DNA of 64,000 bases from Chitinophaga eiseniae (GTDB lineage: Bacteria > Bacteroidota > Bacteroidia > Chitinophagales > Chitinophagaceae): the NCBI RefSeq assembly GCF_900167135.1, contig NZ_FUWZ01000001.1, positions 310,001 through 374,000 on the forward strand. The letters are read 5' to 3'. Numbering within the stretch: the stretch's first letter is position 1; each line of letters begins with the position of its first letter. A program made the translations under genes and the position numbers. This document shows, one piece after another, positions 14,929 to 24,361 of the stretch. The notes under the pieces were generated by a model, which saw only the letters and a program-made list of their open reading frames with translations, did no database searches and was not told where the DNA came from.

Positions 14929-15327
14929 ATGGTTACTGATCCAATAGCAGACTTCCTGACCAGAATCCGGAACGCGCAAATGGCCACCCACAGGATCGTG
15001 GAAATTCCGGCTTCCAAGCTGAAAAAACGTATTACAGAAATTCTGTACGATAAAGGTTATATCCTGAAGTACAAATTCGAAGAGGACAACAAACAAGGCG
15101 TTATCAAAATAGCCCTGAAATACGATCCTCAAACCAAAGAACCCGCTATCAAGGAACTGCAACGCATCAGCCGTCCGGGTCTGCGTCAATACGCTAAACC
15201 TGAAGAGTTCAAACGCGTGAAAAATGGTCTCGGTGTAGCGATCATCTCCACTTCCAAAGGCGTAATGACCGATAAAGAAGCGAAAGCGCAGAACGTAGGC
15301 GGCGAAGTAGTTTGCTACGTTTATTAA
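14929..15327 (+). CDS. rpsH: 30S ribosomal protein S8
   Basis: This 132-residue central-domain assembly protein is the repressor of the spc operon in E. coli. [39 protein letters not shown] and the C-terminal [20 protein letters not shown] match. Autoregulation is not visible in this sequence. Confidence 0.97.
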   Translation: MVTDPIADFLTRIRNAQMATHRIVEIPASKLKKRITEILYDKGYILKYKFEEDNKQGVIKIALKYDPQTKEPAIKELQRISRPGLRQYAKPEEFKRVKNGLGVAIISTSKGVMTDKEAKAQNVGGEVVCYVY

Positions 15328-15454
15328 TATATTGGCTTACAGGAACTTATGCTTCCGGTAAGCCCCAACGGTTTTCTGACAATTAAGCTTTCTATACGGC
15401 GCTGAACACAGATAACCGCGAAACAATTATCAAAATTATACTTAAACTCAAGTT

Positions 15455-16009
15455 ATGTCACGTATAGGTAAAGCTCCTATCAAATTGGCCGGCGGCGTTA
15501 CGGTAACCGTTTCCCCGGCTAATGAAGTTACTGTTAAAGGTCCTAAAGGTGAACTGAAAAGAACCATCGACAGAGACCTGAAAATAGAAGTGAAAGACGG
15601 AGTATTGACGGTAACCCGTCCTACAGACCAGATCCGCCACAAAGCACTGCACGGCCTGACCCGCGCACTCATCGCTAACATGGTGACTGGTGTTACAGAC
15701 GGTTTCAAAAAACAACTCGAACTGGTTGGTGTGGGTTACAAAGCTGCCAACAATGGTCAGCTGCTGGACCTGTCTCTGGGTTACTCCCACAATATCGTGA
15801 TCGAAATTCCAAAAGAATTGAAAGTGGCTACCCTGACTGAAAAAGGTCAGAACCCTAAAATTATGCTGGAAGGTTCCGATAACCAACTGCTGGGCCAGGT
15901 TGCTGCCAAAATCCGCAGCCTCCGCAAACCTGAACCGTACAAAGGTAAAGGTGTTCGCTACAGCGATGAAGTGGTTCGTAAGAAAGCTGGTAAGTCAGCA
16001 GGTAAATAA
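15455..16009 (+). CDS. rplF: 50S ribosomal protein L6
   Basis: This 184-residue two-domain protein sits near the sarcin-ricin loop. MSRIGKAPIKLAGGVTVTVS, HGLTRALIANMVTGVTDGF and the C-terminal RSLRKPEPYKGKGVRYSDE are family hallmarks. It ends with a short Lys/Gly tail. Confidence 0.97.
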   Translation: MSRIGKAPIKLAGGVTVTVSPANEVTVKGPKGELKRTIDRDLKIEVKDGVLTVTRPTDQIRHKALHGLTRALIANMVTGVTDGFKKQLELVGVGYKAANNGQLLDLSLGYSHNIVIEIPKELKVATLTEKGQNPKIMLEGSDNQLLGQVAAKIRSLRKPEPYKGKGVRYSDEVVRKKAGKSAGK

Positions 16010-16018
16010 TTTTTAACT

Positions 16019-16045
16019 AGCTAATCAGCCCCCGGCTGGTTAGCT
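16019..16045. repeat. AGCTAATCAGCC hairpin between rplF and rplR
   Basis: AGCTAATCAGCC (16019-16030) pairs with GGCTGGTTAGCT (16034-16045) with one G-U pair and a 3-nt loop. A TTTT follows five bases later after GGT, so it might end some transcripts. Confidence 0.55.
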
Positions 16046-16093
16046 GGTTTTAACATATCCCGGCAGCATCGGGATAATAAAATAAAACTCACA

Positions 16094-16447
16094 ATGAGCA
16101 CAAAAGTTAGCAGAAGGGAAAAAATCCGCTACCGCATCCGTAAAAAGATCTCCGGTACTGCCAAAGCACCAAGATTGTCTGTATTTCGCAGCAACAGCGA
16201 TATCTACGTACAGCTGATCGACGATACCAACGGTACTACCCTGGCATCCGCTTCTTCCCGTGATAAAGATATCAAAGCACAATCCGGTACCAAATCCGAG
16301 AAATCCAGACTGGTAGGTATGGCGCTGGCTCAGAAAGCAACCGCTTTAGGCCTCACCACCTGCATTTTCGACAGAAGCGGGTATTTATACCACGGCCGCA
16401 TTAAAAGTGTAGCTGACGGAGCAAGAGAAGGTGGTCTCCAGTTCTAA
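16094..16447 (+). CDS. rplR: 50S ribosomal protein L18
   Basis: This 117-residue protein binds 5S rRNA with L5. [35 protein letters not shown] and the end [12 protein letters not shown] are conserved. Normal length. Confidence 0.96.
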   Translation: MSTKVSRREKIRYRIRKKISGTAKAPRLSVFRSNSDIYVQLIDDTNGTTLASASSRDKDIKAQSGTKSEKSRLVGMALAQKATALGLTTCIFDRSGYLYHGRIKSVADGAREGGLQF

Positions 16448-16497
16448 TCCTGGGTCCTAATTTTATCATTCTGAACAAGTAATTCTTATAAAATAAA

Positions 16498-17016
16498 ATG
16501 GCAAAGAATTCATTCAATAAAGTAAAGGCCGGTGATCTGGAGCTGAAAGAAAAAGTAGTGGCGATCAACCGTGTTACCAAAACCACCAAAGGCGGTCGTA
16601 CTTTTAGTTTCTCCGCACTGGTTGTAGTAGGTAATGAAAACGGCGTGGTAGGTCATGGCCTTGGTAAAGCGAAAGAAGTACAGCAGGCTATCACCAAAGG
16701 TATAGACGATGCTAAAAAGAACCTGATCAAGGTTCCGGTAATGCACGGTACTATCCCTCACGACCAGTTCGCGAAAGAAGGTGCTGCCAAAGTATTGATC
16801 AAACCGGCTGCTCACGGTACCGGTGTGATCGCTGGTGGTTCTATGCGTGCAGTACTGGAAAGCGCAGGCGTTACCGACGTACTGGCTAAATCCCTGGGTT
16901 CTGCCAACCCGCACAACGTGGTGAAAGCTACTTTCAAAGCGCTGGGCCTGTTACGCGAACCAGTGAGCGTAGCCAGAACCAGAAGCATCTCCCTGAAGAA
17001 AGTTTTCAACGGTTAA
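16498..17016 (+). CDS. rpsE: 30S ribosomal protein S5
   Basis: This 172-residue protein takes part in mRNA helicase activity and decoding accuracy. Its double-stranded RNA-binding segment [20 protein letters not shown], the block [20 protein letters not shown] and the C-terminal [17 protein letters not shown] are typical. Confidence 0.97.
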   Translation: MAKNSFNKVKAGDLELKEKVVAINRVTKTTKGGRTFSFSALVVVGNENGVVGHGLGKAKEVQQAITKGIDDAKKNLIKVPVMHGTIPHDQFAKEGAAKVLIKPAAHGTGVIAGGSMRAVLESAGVTDVLAKSLGSANPHNVVKATFKALGLLREPVSVARTRSISLKKVFNG

Positions 17017-17120
17017 TCTCCCTTACAGGCGATCTTCCGGTGTAAACATATTTCCTCCGGGATATATTGACACTCAATTATTAACAATTAAATTACTCCG
17101 CCTTCGGCGGATAGGGGTTT

Positions 17121-17306
17121 ATGGCAAAGATTAAGATCACTCAGGTAAAAAGTGGTATTGACCGTCCTGAAAGGCAGAAACTGACCTTGAAGGCGCTGGG
17201 GCTGACTAAAATGAACGCTACTGTTGAAGTAGAAGCTACTCCTCAGGTCCTGGGAATGGTACGTAAAGTAGACCATCTGGTAAAAGTAGAAACAGTGAAT
17301 GCTTAA
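17121..17306 (+). CDS. rpmD: 50S ribosomal protein L30
   Basis: This 61-residue protein has the family pattern KITQVKSGIDRPERQKLTLK, LGL and MVRKVDHLVKVE. A small TCCGCC/GGCGGA hairpin (17097-17111) lies ten bases before the start codon and could modulate translation. Confidence 0.94.
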   Translation: MAKIKITQVKSGIDRPERQKLTLKALGLTKMNATVEVEATPQVLGMVRKVDHLVKVETVNA

Positions 17307-17330
17307 TAATTAAGTAACACTGCTGTGGGA

Positions 17331-17361
17331 TTGTCTGCTGATAATCTTACTTTTACATTTG
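17331..17361 (+). promoter_or_regulatory. Internal promoter before rplO-secY
   Basis: TTG (17331-17333), a 20-nt spacer and TACATTTG (17354-17361) form a consensus promoter inside the spc region. It would drive rplO, secY and possibly map independently. Confidence 0.65.
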
Positions 17362-17436
17362 TAACTTTACAAAGTCATACTTTTTACAATTTAAATGCGA
17401 GCGGTTAATTTCCGCGTAAGTAAAAACAATTAAATT

Positions 17437-17883
17437 ATGAATCTGCATTCATTAAAGCCTGCTAAAGGCGCCGTACATAAAGAAAAACGTCTCGGACGTG
17501 GTGAGGCTTCCGGTAAAGGTGGTACCTCTACAAAAGGTAACAAAGGTATCCAGCAACGCGCCGGTTACGCCAGCAAAAGAGGCTTTGAAGGTGGCCAGAT
17601 GCCCATCCAGCGCCGTATGCCTAAACGCGGTTTCAAAAACAACAACCGCGAGGAATACACCATCTTCAACCTGGGTCAGATTGACCACTTAGTTGAAAAA
17701 TATGGCCTGCAGGAATTCAACCTCGAAAACCTGTACATGAATGGCCTGGTAAACCGGACAGCTAAAGTGAAAATTCTGGCTAACGGGGAACTGAAATCCA
17801 AGGTGACTGTTAAAGTAAACGCTATCAGCGAAAAAGCTAAACAGGCCATCGAATCAACAGGTGGATCAGTAGAACTGGTATAA
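17437..17883 (+). CDS. rplO: 50S ribosomal protein L15
   Basis: This 148-residue protein has the Gly/Arg-rich N-terminus (KRLGRGEASGKGGTSTKGNK, about 16-35) that threads into 23S rRNA, GFEGGQMPIQRRMPKRGF, and a C-terminal globular part. It is followed after 78 nt by secY, the usual order. Confidence 0.97.
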   Translation: MNLHSLKPAKGAVHKEKRLGRGEASGKGGTSTKGNKGIQQRAGYASKRGFEGGQMPIQRRMPKRGFKNNNREEYTIFNLGQIDHLVEKYGLQEFNLENLYMNGLVNRTAKVKILANGELKSKVTVKVNAISEKAKQAIESTGGSVELV

Positions 17884-17961
17884 GACTTTACGACTGAGGA
17901 GACGCCTACGGAGTAGTGCGTCTTTTCATATTTAATAGCGCTATTAAACCTTTATCTTCCT

Positions 17962-19302
17962 GTGAAGAAATTTATCGAAACGATTAAGAATATCTGGAGT
18001 ATCGAGGACCTGCGTAATCGCATCTTAACTACCCTGCTCCTGGTCCTCATTTACCGTGTTGGATCGTATATAGCCTTGCCCGGTATTGATGCAAACGCGC
18101 TCACCGACTTTGAAAAAAATTCTAACCAGGGCATTCTGGGGCTGGTAAACATGTTTGCCGGCGGATCGTTTTCAAGGGCCTCTATTTTTGCATTGGGCAT
18201 CATGCCCTACATCTCCGCCTCCATTGCTATTCAGTTACTGACCATAGCAGTGCCTTACTTCCAGAAACTACAGAAGGAAGGAGAAAGCGGCCGCAAAAAA
18301 ATCAACCAGTATACCCGCATACTGACGGTAGTGGTAACCGGATTCCAGGCAAGTGCTTACGTAGCTTATCTGCGTAATCAGTCAGGTAGCGCTATTATTC
18401 CGGAATACGGTACCTTCTTCTTCTGGCTCTCTACCACCATCGTCCTCACCGCAGGTACCCTGTTCGTGATGTGGCTCGGTGAAAAGATCACAGATAAAGG
18501 TATTGGTAACGGTACTTCCATTATCATCATGATGGGCATCCTCGCCCGCCTCCCGCAAGCCCTGATCGGGGAATTCTCCTCCAAAGTGGCCGGCTCCGGC
18601 GGTCCTATCCTCTTCCTGATCGAAATCGCGGTATTCATCATGATCACCGTGGGCCTCATCCTGCTCGTTCAGGGTACCCGGAAAATTCCCGTTAACTATG
18701 CCAAACGTATTGTGGGCAACAAACAGTACGGCGGAGTTCGCCAGTTCATTCCCCTCAAGGTGAATGCTGCCGGTGTAATGCCGATCATCTTCGCCCAGGC
18801 TATTATGTTCATCCCTGCTACGGCCATCGGCTTCGCTACCAACTCTGAAAGCGCCTCCGGCTTTGTCCGTATCTTCAGCGACCACACTAATGGCTGGTAC
18901 AACCTGATCTACGCTGTTCTCGTGATTGTATTTACTTATTTCTATACTGCGCTGATTTTCAACCCCACCCAAATGGCGGACGAAATGAAACGCAACAATG
19001 GTTTCGTTCCCGGTGTTAAACCAGGAAAAGCAACCGCTGATTATATCGGTGCTGTTATGGACCGCATTACCCTCCCGGGAGCATTCTTCCTGGCCATCGT
19101 GGGTATCATGCCAGGTCTCGCAGCGGCCTTCAAGGTTAACAGCAACTTCGCCACCTTCTTCGGTGGTACCTCCCTCCTCATCATGGTAGGGGTTATCCTT
19201 GATACACTGCAACAGATCGAAAGCCAGCTCCTGATGCGCCACTACGATGGCCTCATGAGCACCGGCCGCATCAAGGGCAGAACTGCCCCGGCTAATGCAT
19301 AA
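17962..19302 (+). CDS. secY: Preprotein translocase subunit SecY
   Basis: This 446-residue integral membrane protein forms the Sec channel with SecE and SecG. Ten transmembrane segments are expected. The N-terminal amphipathic part (IWSIEDLRNRILTTLLLVLI), the plug region with AGGSFSRASIFALGIMPYIS and the cytoplasmic loop NPTQMADEMKRNNGFVPGVK are family markers. The start is GTG at 17962; no ATG fits better. It is the single protein-export gene of the cluster. Confidence 0.97.
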   Translation: MKKFIETIKNIWSIEDLRNRILTTLLLVLIYRVGSYIALPGIDANALTDFEKNSNQGILGLVNMFAGGSFSRASIFALGIMPYISASIAIQLLTIAVPYFQKLQKEGESGRKKINQYTRILTVVVTGFQASAYVAYLRNQSGSAIIPEYGTFFFWLSTTIVLTAGTLFVMWLGEKITDKGIGNGTSIIIMMGILARLPQALIGEFSSKVAGSGGPILFLIEIAVFIMITVGLILLVQGTRKIPVNYAKRIVGNKQYGGVRQFIPLKVNAAGVMPIIFAQAIMFIPATAIGFATNSESASGFVRIFSDHTNGWYNLIYAVLVIVFTYFYTALIFNPTQMADEMKRNNGFVPGVKPGKATADYIGAVMDRITLPGAFFLAIVGIMPGLAAAFKVNSNFATFFGGTSLLIMVGVILDTLQQIESQLLMRHYDGLMSTGRIKGRTAPANA

Positions 19303-19353
19303 GTTATTGTCCGCCCGGGCGCCCCGGTGCCTGATGCGCACAAACGCAATAAA

Positions 19354-19391
19354 ATAGCCACAGAAGCTCTTACGCTTTGGTGGCTATTATA
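19354..19391 (+). terminator. Possible terminator after secY
   Basis: ATAGCCAC (19354-19361) and GTGGCTAT (19380-19387) form an 8-bp stem with an 18-nt loop and a weak T-rich tail. It may only partly stop transcription before map. Confidence 0.5.
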
Positions 19392-19451
19392 TTTTGTTAA
19401 AGCCGTCAAATGCCCCCTTCAAAAGGGCAGACGGCGAAAAGCTTACGAAAG

Positions 19452-20252
19452 ATGATTCATTATAAGACGAAGGAAGAAATAGAGCTGATCCGTAAAAGTG
19501 CCCTCCTCCTCAGCGCTGCCCTGGCCGAAGTGGCCAAAAGCCTGAAACCCGGAATGAGCACACTGGACGTAGACGCGGTGGCGGACAAATTTATCGTGGA
19601 AAACGGAGCCGTGCCTTCGTTCAAAAACTATAAAGGATTCCCCAACGCCTGCTGTATTTCAGTGAACGAGGCTGTGGTACACGGTATCCCCAACAAATAT
19701 GTGCTGAAAGACGGCGATATCCTCACCGTAGACGTAGGCGTGTATATGAACGGCTTCCACGCCGACAGCGCCTATACTTTCGCGATCGGCAACGTGGCGG
19801 AAAATGTACGCCGCCTCATGGCTGCCACCAAGGCTTCCCTCTATAAAGGCATCGAAAAGGCAGTGGTAGGAAACCGCATCGGCGATATCTCCTATGCCAT
19901 CCAGGAATATACTGAGAAAGAACGCGGTTACGGCGTGGTAAGGGAACTGGTAGGGCATGGCCTCGGCCGTCACCTCCATGAAGACCCGCAGGTGCCTAAC
20001 TACGGCAAACGCGGCGCAGGACCTGTCATGAAAGAAGGCCTCGTCATCGCCATCGAACCCATGATCAACCTCCGCACCAAAGATGTGGAATACCTGGAAG
20101 ACGGCTGGACCGTAGTAACACGCGACAGAAGCCCCTCCGTTCACTTCGAACATACCGTGGCGGTAGGAAAAGGCAAGCCGGATATCTTGTCTTCCTTTAC
20201 GGAAATCGAAAAAGCGGAAAAAAACAACCCGGAACTGAACACAAATTACTAA
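19452..20252 (+). CDS. map: Methionine aminopeptidase, type I
   Basis: This 266-residue metalloenzyme removes the initiator methionine from new proteins. All five metal ligands are visible when numbered from MIHYKTKEEIEL: D94 and D105 in DVGVYMNGFHAD, H169 in GHGLG, E202 in IEP and E233 in HFEHTV; H77 of VHGIP is the substrate-binding histidine. The ATG at 19452 is chosen because the upstream extension lies in non-conserved sequence. Its place between secY and infA is the common order. Confidence 0.96.
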   Translation: MIHYKTKEEIELIRKSALLLSAALAEVAKSLKPGMSTLDVDAVADKFIVENGAVPSFKNYKGFPNACCISVNEAVVHGIPNKYVLKDGDILTVDVGVYMNGFHADSAYTFAIGNVAENVRRLMAATKASLYKGIEKAVVGNRIGDISYAIQEYTEKERGYGVVRELVGHGLGRHLHEDPQVPNYGKRGAGPVMKEGLVIAIEPMINLRTKDVEYLEDGWTVVTRDRSPSVHFEHTVAVGKGKPDILSSFTEIEKAEKNNPELNTNY

Positions 20253-20375
20253 AATCTGTTAGTGTATTTGGTTCATTGTGAAGGGGTTTTAAATAGCGAT
20301 AGACAGGCATTGATCACCGGATCGGCAATAATAATAATAATTAAGGGAAATTTTTCTATTTCAAAAGATAAATGC

Positions 20376-20384
20376 TATCTTTGC
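20376..20384 (+). promoter_or_regulatory. Promoter of infA and the alpha operon
   Basis: TATCTTTGC is a perfect -7 box ending 16 nt before the infA start, so the leader would be under 15 nt. A clear -33 TTG is missing. The upstream 120 nt have no gene. Confidence 0.65.
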
Positions 20385-20400
20385 AGTCCTAAAAATTTTT

Positions 20401-20619
20401 ATGGCAAAACAGGCACTCATTAAACAGGATGGAATTATATTAGAAGCCTTGTCAAACGCTATGTTCCGTGTAAAACTGGAAAATGGGCACGAGATCCTGG
20501 CCACCATTTCTGGAAAAATGAGAATGCACTATATACGCATTCTGCCCGGAGATAAGGTGGGAGTGGAGATGAGCCCGTACGATTTGTCAAGGGGCCGTAT
20601 AATTTTCAGATACAAGTAG
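20401..20619 (+). CDS. infA: Translation initiation factor IF-1
   Basis: This 72-residue OB-fold protein occupies the ribosomal A site during initiation. [36 protein letters not shown] and [16 protein letters not shown] are the family sequence. It opens the infA-rpmJ-rpsM-rpsK-rpsD-rpoA-rplQ unit. Confidence 0.98.
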   Translation: MAKQALIKQDGIILEALSNAMFRVKLENGHEILATISGKMRMHYIRILPGDKVGVEMSPYDLSRGRIIFRYK

Positions 20620-20689
20620 GCGGGACCCGGATTCGTGTATTAAGGCAGATAAATTAACAAAAAACATAACCTTTTATAAAATAATCATC

Positions 20690-20806
20690 ATGAAGGTAAG
20701 AGCTGCAATCAAAAAAAGAAGTGCGGATTGTAAAATAGTTCGTCGTAAAGGTGTTCTGTTGGTGATCAACAAAAAGAACCCTCGTTTCAAACAACGTCAG
20801 GGATAA
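20690..20806 (+). CDS. rpmJ: 50S ribosomal protein L36 (zinc-free type)
   Basis: This 38-residue protein begins [20 protein letters not shown] and ends [13 protein letters not shown], which is diagnostic. It is the zinc-free form: of the usual C-C-C-H ligands only the Cys of SADCKIV remains. It lies between infA and rpsM as expected. It is short enough to be missed by ORF cut-offs. Confidence 0.95.
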   Translation: MKVRAAIKKRSADCKIVRRKGVLLVINKKNPRFKQRQG

Positions 20807-20863
20807 TTTGTCCCCCGCGGAATTTGATTTTTTAATCAGAATCATAAAATCTAAAATATAAAT

Positions 20864-21244
20864 ATGGCACGTATAGCCGGTATAGATCTTCCTAAAAATA
20901 AAAGAGGAGAAATTGGCCTCACCTATATTTTTGGTATAGGCCGTTCTACCGCCCAATATATCCTGAACAAGGCGGAAATTGATGTAAACAAAAAAGTGAA
21001 GGATTGGAATGACGATGATCAAGCTGCCATCCGTAACATTATCAACGGCGAGTTTAAGGTAGAGGGTCAGCTGCGTTCTGAGGTACAAATGAATATCAAG
21101 CGTCTGCTGGATATCGCTTGCTACCGTGGTCTGCGTCACAGGAAAGGCTTACCGGTAAGAGGTCAGCGCACACGTACCAACAGCCGTACCCGCAAAGGTA
21201 AACGTAAGACAGTGGCTGGTAAGAAAAAAGCAACTAAGAAATAA
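20864..21244 (+). CDS. rpsM: 30S ribosomal protein S13
   Basis: This 126-residue protein of the 30S head contacts the P-site t[23 protein letters not shown], the helix-two-turn-helix domain and [20 protein letters not shown] are typical. The C-terminus is a very basic [15 protein letters not shown] tail. Confidence 0.97.
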   Translation: MARIAGIDLPKNKRGEIGLTYIFGIGRSTAQYILNKAEIDVNKKVKDWNDDDQAAIRNIINGEFKVEGQLRSEVQMNIKRLLDIACYRGLRHRKGLPVRGQRTRTNSRTRKGKRKTVAGKKKATKK

Positions 21245-21263
21245 TAAATAATCCCAGGTTGGA

Positions 21264-21324
21264 ATCCCAAATTCCCAAACGAGGGGTTTGGTTTCGATGT
21301 CAACAGGATCGGAAGATTTGGGAT
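21264..21324. repeat. ATCCCAAAT inverted repeat between rpsM and rpsK
   Basis: ATCCCAAAT (21264-21272) pairs with ATTTGGGAT (21316-21324), with CCAAAC/GGTTTGG nested inside (about 21275-21291). No T run follows. Confidence 0.55.
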
Positions 21325-21355
21325 CTGGAATTTCATATTTGGAATTTAAATCATT

Positions 21356-21757
21356 ATGGCAAAAGCAAATAATACAAAAACTGCTGCTAGTAAAAAAAGG
21401 GTAGTAAAAGTAGACAACTACGGAGACGTACACATCTCCGCCAGCTTCAATAACATCATTGTGAGCATCACCAACAAACACGGTCAGGTTATCTCCTGGT
21501 CTTCTGCTGGTAAAATGGGCTTCAGAGGTTCTAAAAAGAACACTCCGTACGCCGCTCAGCTGGCTGCGCAGGATGCTGCTAAAGTTGCTATGGACGCCGG
21601 TCTGAAAAGAGCAGATGTATTTGTAAAAGGCCCAGGAGCAGGTCGTGAGAGCGCTATCCGTGCTATCGCTAACTCCGGTATCGAAGTGAGCATGATTAAA
21701 GACGTTACGCCTTTACCGCACAACGGTTGCCGTCCTCCCAAGAAAAGAAGAGTATAG
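21356..21757 (+). CDS. rpsK: 30S ribosomal protein S11
   Basis: This 133-residue platform protein shows [40 protein letters not shown] and the C-terminal [15 protein letters not shown]. The Asn-Gly in the C-terminal part is the site of isoaspartate formation in other bacteria. Confidence 0.97.
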   Translation: MAKANNTKTAASKKRVVKVDNYGDVHISASFNNIIVSITNKHGQVISWSSAGKMGFRGSKKNTPYAAQLAAQDAAKVAMDAGLKRADVFVKGPGAGRESAIRAIANSGIEVSMIKDVTPLPHNGCRPPKKRRV

Positions 21758-21775
21758 TCAGCTATCATAACAGAT

Positions 21776-21813
21776 TCCAGATACCGGACTTCCGCAGAAG
21801 TTGGGTATCTGGA
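21776..21813. repeat. TCCAGATACC hairpin between rpsK and rpsD
   Basis: TCCAGATACC (21776-21785) and GGTATCTGGA (21804-21813) are perfect 10-bp arms with an 18-nt loop. No strong T run follows. Confidence 0.6.
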
Positions 21814-21911
21814 CTTTGTAATTTATATTTATAATTGGGTGTATGATCAGGTTTTCAGATTTTTTGAAGAGCATACATCATTAACTAAAAAATCTAACTT
21901 ATATTTAAATC

Positions 21912-22517
21912 ATGGCAAGGTACACAGGCCCAAAGACCAAAATTTCCAGAATTTTTGGCGAACCTATCTTAGGTAATGGTAAATACTTAGGTAAAAACAG
22001 TAACCCTCCGGGTCAGCACGGTGCTAACCGCAAACGTAAACAACTGGGCGAATACGCACTGCAGCTGAGAGAAAAACAGAAAGCCAAATATACTTATGGC
22101 CTGCTGGAAAAACAATTCCGTAACCTGTTTGACGAAGCTACCCGCAGAAAGGGTGTTGCCGGTGAAGTATTGATTAAACTGCTGGAAGCTCGTCTGGACA
22201 ACACTGTGTTCCGTCTGGGTATCGCTCCTTCCCGCCCTGCTGCCCGTCAGCTGGTGTCCCACAAACACATCACCGTTAACGGTATCGTGGTAAACACTCC
22301 TTCCTTCCAACTGAAACCAGGCGATGTTATCAGCCTGAAAAACAAAACTGCCAACAATACCGCTCTGACCAGCGTTATCCGTGGTAAAAATCCTAAATTC
22401 AGCTGGCTGGATTGGAACGAAAAAGAAATGAAAGGCGTATTCATTGCTTATCCTGAGAGAGAGAGCGTTCCTGAAAACATCAAGGAACAACTGATTGTAG
22501 AATTGTACTCTAAGTAA
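21912..22517 (+). CDS. rpsD: 30S ribosomal protein S4
   Basis: This 201-residue primary 16S rRNA-binding protein contains the S4 domain [20 protein letters not shown] (about 96-115) with [14 protein letters not shown]. In E. coli it represses the alpha operon. The N-terminal zinc cysteines of some homologues are absent. Confidence 0.97.
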   Translation: MARYTGPKTKISRIFGEPILGNGKYLGKNSNPPGQHGANRKRKQLGEYALQLREKQKAKYTYGLLEKQFRNLFDEATRRKGVAGEVLIKLLEARLDNTVFRLGIAPSRPAARQLVSHKHITVNGIVVNTPSFQLKPGDVISLKNKTANNTALTSVIRGKNPKFSWLDWNEKEMKGVFIAYPERESVPENIKEQLIVELYSK

Positions 22518-22523
22518 TAAATA

Positions 22524-22551
22524 TTAGTCCATGGCAATCGCCATGGACTAA
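22524..22551. repeat. Perfect 12-bp hairpin between rpsD and rpoA
   Basis: TTAGTCCATGGC (22524-22535) and GCCATGGACTAA (22540-22551) flank an AATC loop. There is no T run, so this is more likely a processing or stability element than a terminator. Confidence 0.65.
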
Positions 22552-22585
22552 CTTCATATTTAAACTAATTAAATCTATCATATCA

Positions 22586-23581
22586 ATGGCAATTTTAAAT
22601 TTCCAGAAACCTGATAAGATCGTATTGCAGAAGTCTACCGACTTTGAAGCTCAATTCGAATTCCGTCCATTAGAACCAGGTTATGCTGTGACTATCGGTA
22701 ATGCGTTGCGTCGCGTACTGTTGTCTTCTTTGGAGGGCTATGCCATTGTGGGTATAAAAATTGAAGGCGCCGATCACGAATTCGCTACACTCAGAGGTGT
22801 TACCGAAGACGTTACAGAGATCATCCTGAACCTGAAACAGGTTCGTTTCAAAAAGATCGCTGAAAACGACGTAACGAACGAAAAGATCACCCTGTCCATC
22901 AAAGGCAAAACAGAATTCCGTGCAGACATGATCGAAAAAGCCACCAGCGCTTTCCAGATCATGAACCCGGAACTGCTGATCTGCACCCTGGACCCTTCTG
23001 CCAAACTGGATATCGAACTGACCATCGGTAAAGGCCGCGGTTACGTACCAGCAGAGGAAAACAAACCCAAAGATGCAGTATTCGGCTACATCGCTATTGA
23101 CTCTATCTTTACGCCCATCAAAAACGTAAAGTACAGCATAGAAAATACCCGTGTGGAACAAAAAACCGACTATGAAAAACTCATCATGGAGGTTGTCACA
23201 GACGGTACCATCCACCCGGAAGAAGCAGTAAAACAAGCTTCCCGCATCCTCATTCAGCACCTGATGATCATCACCGATGAAAACATCAGCTTTGATACCA
23301 AAGACACTGAAAAAGAAGATGTAGTGGACGAACAAACACTGCAACTGCGCAAGATCCTGAAAACACCACTCGAAGACCTCGATCTGAGCGTGCGTGCCTT
23401 CAACTGTCTGAAAGCAGCGAAAATCAACTCCCTGAGCGAACTGGTACAATACGAACAGGAAGAACTGATGAAGTTCAGAAACTTCGGCCAGAAGTCCCTC
23501 AGCGAAATCGAACAAGTGCTCGGCGAAAGAGGCCTGCACTTCGGTATGGACCTGTCCAAACTGAAACTCGAAGAAGAATAA
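22586..23581 (+). CDS. rpoA: RNA polymerase alpha subunit
   Basis: This 331-residue protein starts polymerase assembly and contacts promoters and regulators. The N-terminal domain (about 1-230) shows [20 protein letters not shown] and GYVPAEENK; the C-terminal domain (about 250-320) has [20 protein letters not shown] and [18 protein letters not shown]. Length is standard for Bacteroidota. Confidence 0.98.
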   Translation: MAILNFQKPDKIVLQKSTDFEAQFEFRPLEPGYAVTIGNALRRVLLSSLEGYAIVGIKIEGADHEFATLRGVTEDVTEIILNLKQVRFKKIAENDVTNEKITLSIKGKTEFRADMIEKATSAFQIMNPELLICTLDPSAKLDIELTIGKGRGYVPAEENKPKDAVFGYIAIDSIFTPIKNVKYSIENTRVEQKTDYEKLIMEVVTDGTIHPEEAVKQASRILIQHLMIITDENISFDTKDTEKEDVVDEQTLQLRKILKTPLEDLDLSVRAFNCLKAAKINSLSELVQYEQEELMKFRNFGQKSLSEIEQVLGERGLHFGMDLSKLKLEEE

Positions 23582-23586
23582 AATTA

Positions 23587-23659
23587 TTGGGGATTTTTTG
23601 ATTTGCGATTTTGAAATTTGGCGAAAATCAAACAAAATCATGAATCAAAAAATCCCCAA
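23587..23659. repeat. 17-bp inverted repeat between rpoA and rplQ
   Basis: TTGGGGATTTTTTGATT (23587-23603) and its exact reverse complement at 23643-23659 are perfect 17-bp arms; the loop contains further GATTTTG/CAAAATC words. It is the strongest of the short-word elements in the ribosomal cluster. Confidence 0.75.
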
Positions 23660-23728
23660 ATCGTAAATCCTTTTATAAAAGTACCTTACAATTCCTGACA
23701 CGGTGTAAGGGGTAAAACAACAAATGTC

Positions 23729-24229
23729 ATGCGTCACGGAGTTAAATTAAACAAATTAAGCAGAACTGCTGCCCACCGCAAAAGCCTGATGTCTAACCTG
23801 GCTTGCGAACTGATCAGCCACAAACGTATCACCACCACCCTCGCAAAAGCGAAAGCACTGCGTGTTTACGTTGAACCACTGCTCACAAGAGGCAAAAACG
23901 ACTCTACCCACAACCGTAGAATCGTGTTCAGCTACCTGCAGGATAAAGAAGCTATCAAAGAACTGTTCGGTACGATCAGCGAAAAAATAGCTACCCGTCC
24001 TGGTGGTTACACCCGTATCATTAAGCTGGGTAAACGTCATGGGGATAACGCAGAAGTTGCCCTGATCGAGCTGGTTGATTTCAACGAAATCTACGGCGCT
24101 CCGACAGAAAAAGCTGCTGCTAAGAAAACCCGTCGTGCCGGTGGTGCTAAAAAGAAAGCTGACGCTGCTGCTCCCGCCGCAGAAAAAGCTGCTGACACTA
24201 CTGCTACTGAAGAAAAATCAGCTGAGTAA
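23729..24229 (+). CDS. rplQ: 50S ribosomal protein L17 with an Ala/Lys tail
   Basis: The core (about 1-125) has [40 protein letters not shown] and [20 protein letters not shown]. The 166-residue length includes a ~38-residue low-complexity tail rich in Ala and Lys, ending in an acidic ATEEKSAE. Tails of this kind are seen in other Bacteroidota. It is the last gene of the cluster. Confidence 0.96.
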   Translation: MRHGVKLNKLSRTAAHRKSLMSNLACELISHKRITTTLAKAKALRVYVEPLLTRGKNDSTHNRRIVFSYLQDKEAIKELFGTISEKIATRPGGYTRIIKLGKRHGDNAEVALIELVDFNEIYGAPTEKAAAKKTRRAGGAKKKADAAAPAAEKAADTTATEEKSAE

Positions 24230-24248
24230 TCGTACTTTACGATACAAC

Positions 24249-24283
24249 AAAAAAGGACAAAGCCCCGCTTTGTCCTTTTTTTA
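24249..24283 (+). terminator. Terminator of the ribosomal cluster
   Basis: AAAAAGGACAAAG pairs with CTTTGTCCTTTTT around a 4-5-nt loop, followed by a T run. It ends the ~17-kb ribosomal cluster. Confidence 0.93.
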
Positions 24284-24361
24284 TGACTATTTAAATATAT
24301 TTATTTTGTAATATTATGGTACGTTTCCCGCAAGGGAGTAACCAACACCTAATCATTGCCT

